DNA from: Tubiluchus corallicola
Taxonomy: Eukaryota; Priapulida; Priapulimorpha; Priapulimorphida; Tubiluchidae
Direction: 5' to 3'
Length of the DNA stretch: 64,000 bases
Assembly: GCA_030141605.1 (NCBI GenBank)
Contig: JAQGDQ010000493.1
Location: 1-64,000, forward strand
Shown in pieces: positions 36,201 through 48,200 of this stretch (the stretch's first letter is position 1; the number at the start of each line of letters is the position of its first letter). The notes beneath the pieces were generated by a model. It saw only the letters and a program-made list of their open reading frames with translations, ran no database searches and was not told the origin of the DNA. The position numbers and the translations under genes were made by a program.

Positions 36201-39200
36201 ACAAATTTTTAGTGCATTAATTCATGTGTCGCTGTATATCGTTTTTTACGCTTTAACCTCTTTGCTTTATCTTGGTATAAACTGTAATACCTGTCATTGC
36301 TTTTCTACTATACCCCTATAGTCATCCTGTAATGTATTCATGTTATGTTGTTGGCTTTGACTGTGTTGCTGAATCATTTAAAAATAATGTTTGTTGTTTG
36401 TTCAACATCTTCATCTTGCCTCGGAATAAAAAGTTTAGTAATTGTTAAAAATATTAAATTAAAGGTACATATGTTTTGGTAGTCGTCTTTTCATCGAATC
36501 TTTGGATTCCTGACAGCTAATAAATACTTAATTAAATTTTAATTTAAATTAAATGCCAGTTGGGAATAAATAAATCGTTTTTCTTGCATGCAAAAAACTG
36601 GTGTGGGAATTCAAAATTATACGTTTTTTGAACACTTAAGTTCCGCCATTATATACAGTCGGGCCCCCCTAATTTTTTTTTGGTGCACGACGCCCCTGCT
36701 GGGCTATCATTTCTTGACACCCTGTGCATTAATACAATTCTTTTATAACAATAAAACTGCAAATATCTTAAACCTCTTTGCACATTGCAAACAGAGTTCC
36801 AGTGTTCAACAGCAACTTAATGTCAATGTCTGTGGCAGAACCAGAACCTGTTTCGTCCGCATTCAGATGTAAATGCATGAATTAAACAGCCACAATCAAC
36901 GGGCAAATGAAATCGCTTGCAGCAAGTCGACCAAACCCAGACAGTTGTGAGCTGTTCACTGACCAGCATAGTTAACTTTGGTCGTGAAACGCGTGCGTGC
37001 GACCACTCAGCTATTTGTTCACTCTGTTTGCCTTAGACTGTTTGTAACAATATAATTAATTAACTTAATCTTTTAAGTACTTAGTTAAACAGCGTTGTCA
37101 AAGTTAAACTATTATAGTTTTTAAGAACGCGTCCACGAGAACACCATGCAAAATCGAAAAATTCCGGCACAAGGTTAGGTAAACTGATTCAGACCAAAGT
37201 TCGGGTATGAGGTCCACTAGTCACTAGTATTCACTATGTGAATCCGCTTGGCCCAACTCCTCATAGTAGCAGAGGTACGGCATAGGCCGATTTTCATGAA
37301 AAAATGCCTATTATTCTCTATTTTTTACTCATATTTTAAAGGATTAGCCATTCAGCAACCACTGAGTTTGAATAGATCTGACTCTGCACAGTACTGGATC
37401 TTGTTATCTTCTCCAAAATGACTTTTCGACTTTGGTCCCAAACCCCCCTCTTTCGGCTCTACTGGGGGTCTTTAAGCTCGCAGTACGCACAAGATGCAAA
37501 TACTCAGTCATTTCAAAGTCTTATATCTCACCCACTGCCGGGGCGGGGACAAAAATATCGATATGTATGTGAATAGAGCATCCCATCCCACTATGCTGCA
37601 GTGACAATTTCGATGGAGCGAATTTCCACCCTATTGTAAATGACACCTGAAAGAGGCATATATCAGGGTGAAAATATAGGTAACAACGATCATCAAAAAG
37701 CTTCGTGTAGGTAAACATGAGTTGTCAAATCTTGTCAAAATACTTCAAAACGTCACAAATATTCATCTTTGGCAACTAGGGGCCTGGCCAGCACATTGGT
37801 TAAACTACCGACAGGATTGGACTCCAGCATTCAAGATGGCGGCCACTGCTGAACTAAAATGTTCGTTTTCTGGGCTGTTTACCAGCGTTAAATGCGGTAT
37901 TCTGACTAGTTATCCACACGAAACGAATATTGTGAATCTATTAGCCTGCACTAAAGACACTAGACCACATTTAGAGCGCTTCCATCTTCAAACAAATGAA
38001 ATATCTACGGAATGGAAATTGCTTCTTGCAAGGACTGGAAAATGTTTTATGTACTGTTTATTTTCTATGGTTTGTAAATGTTATGTACAGGTTATTACCT
38101 AGTTATTATTCATTGTCTTACATAGGCGTACAAGCCAGGACACAAAGAAAATTGCCCTAAATGCAGGGTGCATAAGATTATGGATATGTATAAAATAAAT
38201 AAAATAGCTTATTTTATGGATTTTTGAAATTTTATTTTATGGATATCAATAAAATAAGAAATAGACTATATCTGGAACGAGATGCCCAGGGGGAAATCAG
38301 TTAAAAAGTAAAAACAGGAATGCTTGAAACCTGTTTTTAAACACTCAGGACTTTTAATTTTATCGGTTTCGTTTTAATTTTATCGGTTTCATATCACTTT
38401 AAATTTAATCAAATTTTAGGAGACAATGCCTTGTAATTCATCATTTCAGTTCAAATAATTCGTCTGCTTGGTACGAATGTAGAATGCCCTCTAGGCTGAA
38501 GTTTCCGATCCAATGCCTGTATTCAGTTTTGATTGCCTTGACACTCGCAAAATCGGCCTTGACCGTTGCCGTGTTCCCGAAGGCTGTGGCCAGGCCTCCA
38601 ACAAATGTAATTAAAGTAGAAAACTTTTCTCGTTTGATAAGCTCCTTCCAAGAATCATCAAAGCTCGAATTTCGTGCATCCACAGCCATTTGAACAGAGG
38701 GATCATCTCTGTACAGCCGCACCAAATCTTTATGCTCTATTTCAATATTTTCGATGTCTTGTGGTGTCCAGCCCGCTGCTCTCAATCTCGGCGCTTGAGT
38801 CTTGATTTCAACACCAAGTTGTGCTGTCGTTGTCTTGATAACAAAAAGACAATGAGAAAAAACAATGTAAAATAGCAAATCCGGAAATGCGCTTTTGTTG
38901 GTTTGTTTTCTTTCTCTTTCTCTCCTTCCAACGTTCGTTTTCAGTGTTGCCAATGCTTACAACTCGTTACTTTACTCGTTGTACAAAAAATCACAAAAAA
39001 AATATATTTTTTATTTTATGGATTTTTCAAATTTTATTTTATGGATTTTTGGTCTTATTTTATGGATATCTATAATCTTATGCAGCCTGCCTAAATCTGA
39101 GCGAATGCCCAAAAAATATGGGACAGACTTCCCCCAAAATATCATTTGTCCGGTGATTTTTTGACTGTAAAACATCGAAAAATTTTGTGCCATTGGCGCA

Positions 39201-42200
39201 ATCATTCAATCACACTATTTGTATTTTTTTTCAGAAGTATTGATTTAGTGCCACAAATAAATTTTGGGTGAAGAACAATTATCCCCTAGAAGCGGCCCAT
39301 ACGCTTATATTGTCTCATGTTTAGACTGTAAGATTTTCGCTTTCTCACTTTCCCCATATATATTTGTCTATTTTTCTGTATCTATCTTCTAGGGATAATG
39401 TACCTGTATCGATAATTCTTTCTCTATTATTTAGATATTATGGTTTTGATTACTTATACTACTCTTCAGTGATAGGATTATGCTGCTACAATAGGAACAG
39501 TATTTTGGACTCAGGGAAATTAATTCTAACTTGAGTTTTGTAGTTTTTCATTTTTGTACTGATATTCATAATCTTCTGTGTATAGCCATGAAACTTATTC
39601 ATATAAAAAGTATAAAAAATTAATGGATTTCTATTTTATATGTATATACCAAGTGTTGTCAGATTCGTTTGCTAGCAATGACTCTCAGTCTTAACAATCG
39701 GTACTTCTTTTCTAATAGAGGGCTTATTGTTTAGTCTTTCCTGGTATCCGTTAGCGATTCAGTGTGTAGAGAATGCCCTGAATCAGGGTCGGACTCGGTA
39801 CTAGGGGCATGCATGATGTGCTGTCCTGAAATCCATCAGAAGAGGCAATTATTCATATTTGTAGTCATATGAAAATCCACTGGGGCGGGTATTGGGGGAC
39901 TAATCAATATATTTTTATTTGCAGCTTGACTAGTCCTACAAATGCATGAAATAAAATTTTGGCCAGCGATCTCCCAAGTGTCCAGAATTTTTAGCCAAAG
40001 TTGCTCTTTTTTGCCATTTTCACAACCTTGACCTATATTTAGCTATTCGCCTTTGGATGACGGTGTTGCCATTAGAATCGATACAAAGTGCAGCAACGTC
40101 AATGTTTATAGTAGTAATGGACTGGCTTTAGATGTCTGGGCACTCCTAGCAATCGGGAATAACATAGTGATTTTTATAATCTGTATAAAACACGGAATAG
40201 TTTCATGTACATAATAACAGTTTCGTGTACAAGTGCTCGGGCTATATACCTATGGCCCGTGGATCAATATGGGGGCCTCGGGAGGGCCCCACTGTCTTGA
40301 CTGAAAAATAGACTTCAGTCAAAAAGGTTTAGTGTCGCTTTGCTAAACAAGATTCTAAAGTAAGGCGGACAAGGCGAGGCAAGGCACTATTTGTGAAATT
40401 GTGTTGAAACCGCCGCGAGCATCGAATATAACATGTTGCGAGCCAATTTTTAAAACGCGCACAGCTTTGTGTGGTCTTGTATTCAACAGGCGAATAGCTG
40501 TCAGTCCCTGATATTTTTCATCAATTCAATTCGAGTTAATAGTTAGTTAGTTACTAATACCTTGGTGTGGTAACTTTGGCAGCTTCGACAACCAGACTTC
40601 TGCTTACTAACAACGGGCATTAACAAAAAAACTGGTTAAGAAACGCAGCAAAGGCCAGTACGACCCTGCCTCGGCCGTTACATACTAATTCCGACTCTGT
40701 GCAACGTATGTTTCAAGCCATTCGCTCATATTGTATTTAACCGCCAGGTTTCCACAGTCTCGTAAAGATATACGCATAAACACCGACTACCATATTCAAC
40801 TAAACTCTAACGAGAATCAGGGCGCTGACGCTTATAATCGCAAATTTTCAAAATAACAAAAAGACAACAACAAATTCTTTACGTCCACGACTATTTTTTA
40901 TTCGCCAATATTCAATGAAAAGTCGCACTATAGTAAATAATAATAAGCTAATAATTGATAATACATACAGTAAGCTGCTACAATGTGTTGCTATGGTAAC
41001 CTCCTTATCAAAAGAGACACAGAGAGACAGAGAGAGACACAGAGAGACAGAGAGAAACACAGAGAGACACAGAGAGGCAGAGAGACAGAGAGAGTTACAG
41101 AGAGACAGAGAGAGACACAGAGAGAGACAGAGACACACAGAGAGAGAGAGAGACAGAGAGACAGAGTGAGACACAGAGAGACAGAAAGAGACGGAAAGAG
41201 ACAGAGAGAGAGAGACAGAGACACACAGAGAGACAGAGAGAGAGACAGCGAGAGACACACAGAGAGAGAGACACGAAGAGACAGAGACAGAGAGGCAGAG
41301 AGAAACACAGAGAGACACAGAGAGAGAGAGACACACAGAGAGACAGAGAGAGAGAGACAGAGACAGAGACACAGAGAGACAGAGAGAGAGAGAGAGAGAT
41401 AGAGAGAGACATAGAGAGACACAGAGAGACACAGAGAGACACAGAGAGACACAGAGAGACAGAGAGAGACACAGAGAGACAAAGAGACACAGAGAGACAC
41501 AGAGAGACAGAGACACAGAGAGACAGAGAGAGACACAGAGAGACAGAGAGAGAGACACAGAGAGATAGAGAAAGACACAGGGAGACAGAGAGAGACACAG
41601 AGAGATAGAGAAAGACACAGGGAGACAGAGAGAGACACAGAGAGACAGAGTGAGACACAGAGAGACAGAGTGAGACACAGAGAGGCAGAGAGAGACACGG
41701 AGAGACAGAGAGAGACACAGAGAGCAGGCGAGAGACAGAGGGACACAGAGACAGAGAGACAGAGAGAGACAAAGAGAGAGACACAGAGAGACACACAGAG
41801 ACAGAGAGAGAGACAGAGAGAGAGACACAGAGAGACAGAAACGGTAATATATCGTTTCTTTTTGAAATTTTCATTTTTTTTATTCAGAATTATGAATAAT
41901 TCGTACTATTTTTTTCCGATTTAGGTCACATTCAAGATCGAATCTCGTCAATTTATGGACGAGCTGGCCAAAATTTTATTAATGATCTAAGTATGCCTGG
42001 TCAAGCTGTAAATAAACAAATATTAATTATACTTCAAATACCCGCCCCAGTGGAGTTATGATAATTTTAAAACAGGGTGTCATTCAGACTGTAGCAGACA
42101 CGCATCTTTCATGAGCTCATGATACCTACTGAAAGAGAATCTCAATTCATCAAACTCAATGTGGCAATAGGGCGAGACCCCTACTATATATACCACCCAG

Positions 42201-45200
42201 CAACTAGTCCTGGATCATTCATTTACTGCCTGTAATGATGTGACAAATATAGGTCATTTTTTTAAGTCAAAATGGCCAAAATCCGAAAAAAATCAAAATG
42301 GCGGCCTATCTCCGAAACGGCTCATTTTTGATATCTAATATTTTGGCTGTGGGGTACATCTGAGGGGATCATCCAACCCTGTGAATATAAACAAAATCGG
42401 TGATTTGTCACCTTCCACTATTTTTTGACTTTTGCATGGTTTTCTCGCGGAATGACTCTTAACCTCTCCCTGAACTCTTAACAAAGAGCCGAATTTAAAA
42501 AATCCCGTTCTCTGATACTATTAATAGTATGTCAGAAAAAGTTAGGATATCAGAAGACAATGTCTGGGTCTATGTACCAGCCAACTTACATCGACCCACC
42601 TATAATAGTTTATACAGGAGAAAAAGTTAAAATAACCCCCCAAAATAGCGATTTTTTGCCTCTTTTGAGGTCAATTTCTTGATGTGGTCATTTATCTGCC
42701 AATAGTAGCTCGATCAATTTGATATCTTGGTTACATGGTTTTGGGGGGTCGCCCTTCATGTTAGAAAAAAATGATATAAATTCGTCACCCCTCATGTGCC
42801 ACCCCCTGCATGGTGCTCTCGGGGAATCGTTCTTAACAGTATAGTATCAAGTTCATCATATTCGGGTATCTACCTAAATCAGAAAATGATTGCTTCTTAA
42901 AACAGGTTAATTAATGATGATGATGGCAATGAGAACGATGATGACAATAAGTGACAGTCGTGAATAAATTGTGAAATTACTGCTTGGATTCTTACTTGTA
43001 GGTCACCCCATCTGGTAGCAGCTCGGGAAAGAATTCGCATTAATGGGACACCTTTGAATAAAGACAGTTTTGCAAAGTACTTCTTTGAGGTTTACAACAA
43101 ACTGGAAGCAACAAAGGTGTTAGAAGTTAACAAGGTTTTTAAAATGATTTAGTGCTTTCCTCATATTTAGCTCAGTTGCTGTTTGTTGTTAAATAATAAT
43201 CACGAATCTAAGGTGGAAAAACTAAGAACATCAGAATCACGAATTTACGGTGAAAAAACTAAAAGAGTCGACTGCATGTAATCGTTAATTTTCAAGTAAT
43301 CATGATCTGAATAAGTTTGTGTTTTTTTTTGTAAATCTTTTTTACTTGGCATCATGATTGTCATTGTGAGTTCTGTAGCTAATCAACACTAATTAATTAA
43401 TTAAAACTTCACTTGTAGTATGAAGCGGACGAAGGATCAGCATTTCCTGCTTACTTTCGGTTTCTGACGATAATGGCGTTTCATGTGTTTATCACGGAGA
43501 GAGTGGATGTAGCTATTGTTGAAGTGGGAATTGGTGGCACATACGATAGTACAAACTGTGTAAGGTAATCATTTTTCGATTTGTTTTAACTGTTTGTTTG
43601 TTTGCTTGCTTGTCAGTCTGTTCCATTGCCACCAATTTGTACATTTATTCATTCGTGATGCTTTCATTCATGTATTCACTTATTCATTCTACTCATTTTT
43701 ATTCCACTTTTCTTTTACAAGAATTTGTTTAACTCATTATTCATTTTATCATTCTTTTATTCAGTCACTCACTTTACATATCATTCATTTTTTTCATTCA
43801 TGGAAACTAACGAATTAAATAAATTAACACATACTCAGTTTTAATTTTTCATGAAATGCCTAAACAACGTAATAATTTCTTAGGCTAAATTAATTAAGCT
43901 ACTGAACTGCCAGCTTCCTGGCAACTGAGTTACCGAGTTACTCATGCGACTTTTGTGTCTAATACTTCAAAGAATTATGTATTAAGAAGTAATCTATTTT
44001 ACATAGTTTTAGTAGTGTTTAACACATAAGCACATTTCTTTTTTTTAATTAGATTGTATGATAAGAAATAATCTGTTTTATATAATTTTAGTGGTTTTTG
44101 TTAAACAAATGCAATTCTTTTTTATAAATCGAACTTAAAACTATTTATAATAATTTCAGTGCTTGTCGTAGATAGGGAAATTACATACTGGGCAGTAGGC
44201 TTTTATTTGTTTTTATCATAGATTTACAAAAGTTTGTTAAACATTTAAGGTATGTTTGTTATAATGTAGTTGTTTGATGTGTAATGGATGTAACTTATAT
44301 AGCAATCTATAAAACAACTATAACTATATGAGTTTGAAACGGAAAATATTAGGCAATAGTAGTAAAAGTATCGCACACAAAATTTTTCTGCATTGTAAAA
44401 TTTTCCGCTTTTTACAGGCAGCCGGTAGTATGCGGAATTAGTTCTCTAGACTTAGACCATACAGACTTGCTTGGTAATACTTTGGATCAGATAGCTGGGC
44501 ACAAAGCGGGTATAATAAAACACGGTGCACCAGCCGTAACTGTGCCACAACCTAGTCCATGTTTAGAAGTTATAGCAAACCATGCCAGAGAAGTAAAGGT
44601 ACCCGAATTTATTGCCTCTTTTTACACCCATACTCTTTATCTCTACTCTCTCTCTCTTACACTCTCCTTCTTTCTCTCCCTAGCCTTCTGTCTTTCTCCC
44701 TACACTTTTTTCTCTTTGCTTCTCACCCCACTCTCTCTCTCTCTCTCTCTCTCCCATGCTCTATTTCTCTCTTTTAACTTTTGTCCAGTTTTCCACCTTT
44801 TATATTACAATATCTGCATTTACTTTTAGATTACCATTGCATTGCATTACTATGTGCGATGATAATAAAAATGTGAGTTTCAGTTTATCATTGTTTAATG
44901 TGAGTTGATTGGTACTTATTACATTTATTCTTCTTTTCAGAGTCCTCTTGTTCTAGCTCCAGACATTACTATGTATGACTGGGGTATGCGTGATATAGAG
45001 CTAGGTTTATGTGGTAGCATGCAACAACTGAATGCTACTCTCGCACTGCAACTGTGCCATATATGGTTAGAGAGATGCAAAAGTAAGTGTCCAGTGTTTT
45101 AGTAGGAAAAATTTTCTCACTGAGTGCTAGAAGAACTATTTCAGCTTCTGAAAATTTTGTGTAACTCATATAGCCTTAAAACAAAAGCCAAGTCTCTTGG

Positions 45201-48200
45201 GAAGTTGAGCTTATTTTAATATTTGAGCAATAAAGTTTGTGATAGGTGCCTCGTGGAATTAGTAAAATCAATTTAAAGTTGCGATCACTTCTCGCTTGGG
45301 CACGAACGAATTTTGAACGAAACATGACGTCATTTGGTTACTGTGCATTATAAATCTTTTTTGCCAGATGCTTTCTCAATCTTTTTTGAATTATAGAGCC
45401 ATCTTTATAAACTAAGTAGTCTGGGGTGCACCTACTAAATGCACGATGTGTATCTAAAAGTTACAAAAATCTGTAAATTAATTATTTACACAATTAATGT
45501 ACATTACTTACACATTTTAAGGTATAATCCTGTGGGTTATAGTTATGTAACCACTTTAAATTTGGTCAAAATTGATCCAATGATTAATTTTTACATAAAC
45601 ACAGTTAAATGTAATGCTAGAATAACAGAACTTCTGAGTGAACTGTAGAAATTTTGCAATGCGTACCTTCACCACAGCTTGCCTTTGCATTCATGCTGCC
45701 CAACGGGCACCAGCTTACATCATTTTTTTCAAATATGCTAGCAGAGATGTTCGTTTGATGGGAGATAAGAAGTATTTGAATTTCTTTTACATTTTTAAGC
45801 AAGGTCTTCTACGTGCATATATTGTTTGGTGATTCAAGATTCTTAATTGTATATTAAAATGCAATAAATCTTGTGCAAGGGTTGCTTTTTCCTTTTATGT
45901 GAGCTAGTACAATAAGGTTTAGCTTCACGACAGTAATCCTTTCAAACAAAATGTGATGTTAACTGAAACATTGTTCTTCTTTACCACCTTGTCACGTTTT
46001 ATTGTCACAAATTTACCACTATTTTGCCTGATACTAGAAAATCTAAATAGTTTTGATCTAAAATTGAAATTCAGATGGTCAGTTTATCCACTTTTATTGA
46101 TGCTGATAAAAATTTCGTTTTTAAGTGTACATGAGTTTTATTTATTTATTTTAGATTTAGATGCAGATTATAAAACTATATACACAAGATAAAAAGCTGT
46201 GCAAGAACAGCACAGGTTTGTTTAAATAATAAATGAAGATATTAGTAAGGAGTTCCAGTGTTGGAAGTACAATGATTTATATTGAATATCTGTATCAGTT
46301 ATGCAAGATAAAATCATATTACTACTATTTAAAATTCTATTTTTTAGACTAAAGACACGTTTATGCAGTAAGACCTAAAATGATCAATACAATTCTTTGC
46401 ACAAATTGCAGACGCATGCGTACCGTATTCATAATTAAAAAACGTTTGGAGGGTAATATTGTACGAAGCGCGAAGTTTTGTTAGACTGCCGTGCATATGT
46501 GTCTGTAATTTTTATATCTTTTACTGTTAGCTTTCGATTTAGTAAGATAATACTAGCATTCATATGGCTCTAAATTTATTCTATCCTAGAAATTTGTCAA
46601 GACAAGCAGCATTCTATTCTCTTCAATAGCACATGTATTTTTAATCCTTTGTACTTTTCCTTGTTATAGATTCCAACAAAAGCAGGATGGTAAATAGGTG
46701 GCCATGTCACAAGCAAATAAGGAATTTTTCTGCTGATAAGGATGAATCCATAAGTGATAAGTCGGGAAAAATTATTCCTGTTGGTGAAACATTTCAAATC
46801 ACAGAATTGTTCGCTGAAGGTACATAAGTTTCTGTATCGATTTTGAAAATATTTAATACATATAGTGTTGAGTGTGCAAATAAGTGTATATATGTAAATA
46901 TTAGTAGTATTTTTTCCACTAACACGGTCATAAATTATCATTAATATTAATTTATATACTAAATTTGCCATCTATTAAAAAAACCAGCTATAATTATAAT
47001 TGTATATAAGAATAGCTACTAAGGTTAGTAGCAGTCTAATTATATCTTTAGAGCATCTGCCCAAAAATTATATATCGTCAATTGATATTTTATGTCAGAG
47101 ATTATACATATCACCTATATATCAAATTGAGTTATTTGATTATCAACTAAAGCCATTATGCGTTGCACAAAATAAAATTGTCAAATTAATTACATTTACT
47201 TAATATAGAGATCATGCTACGCCTTCATTTGATGTCTTGCAAGTCTTAAAAATACATGATATACATCAGTTAGAGTTAGCTAATTTTATGTATAAATATT
47301 ACACAAATAGTTTACCTGAAATATCGTACATATTAATTTCGGTTTTATAATAATATATAACCGACGAGGCTACAGCTCCAACGACGGCACCATTTTCGGC
47401 GACTTATACATCAGGACCGACAGATTTGCCATTGGGGTTTTATTTTTCGAATAGGGCCCACTAGGAGGAATGGGGGGGGGGCGAATTCCAAATTATTTGC
47501 CAAGATTACACGCAATAGAAATGTTTTACAATTTTTTTACAATGTGTGAATCTTTAAGTTATAACTGCTGTTCGACTGGGAACAAGCATATAAGCTTACA
47601 TTTTCAATTTTATTATTCTGTTAGTTGCAAATGTATTTTCATTTTTGGAGGTGTTTCTTAATTTCTATGGATATGACAAGTTTCGGTGTATAAACATCAC
47701 AGATGGAAACAAAGCCTGTCACTGTATAAGCAGACCGTGGTGACTTTTTTCTAAATGTGCACTTAACATATGCTGTGAAATTTATTACTACACTATCACA
47801 CTCATTGTGTGTAATTTTAACTAACTCGATAAATATTATTGTTAAGCATTTCCTTGGACCATTTAGATTGCTGTTTTCTAGTTTTGCTTTTACAATAAAG
47901 TTTTATTAATAGTCATTGAACAACTATACATGGTGTAACATAATATGCAGAGTGTAAAAAAATGATAGTCGTGCTAGTTTAAAAGTTTTTCTGACACAGA
48001 TATTAATGCATTTTTGATATTTTAATCTTACATTAAATCAAGCGAGCCTCTTTAAAAACATGTGATGACACCATTCCAATTGAGAAACCAATATGAATTG
48101 TACCTCTGTTTATTTATGAGGAACAGAGCTACGAAAGATGGCACTACCAGATTTAAAAAAAATGTCCTTTACTCAAAAGTAAAATACTTTTTGGCACAGT

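Noticed and set aside
37722-38102. 126-codon plus-strand frame in FPGS intron 3
   Set aside because: No recognisable domain and no support from codon pattern or splice context; it is next to transposon-derived sequence.
40915-41402. Possible CRISPR-like or regulated repeat array
   Set aside because: Units are short, continuous and low-complexity, without spacers; the genome is eukaryotic.
40848-41874. Very long open frames on both strands (up to 326 codons)
   Set aside because: They are by-products of the GAGACAGA satellite: Ser/Leu/Cys-only or Arg/Glu-only translations in several frames at once, with no start context or family motif.
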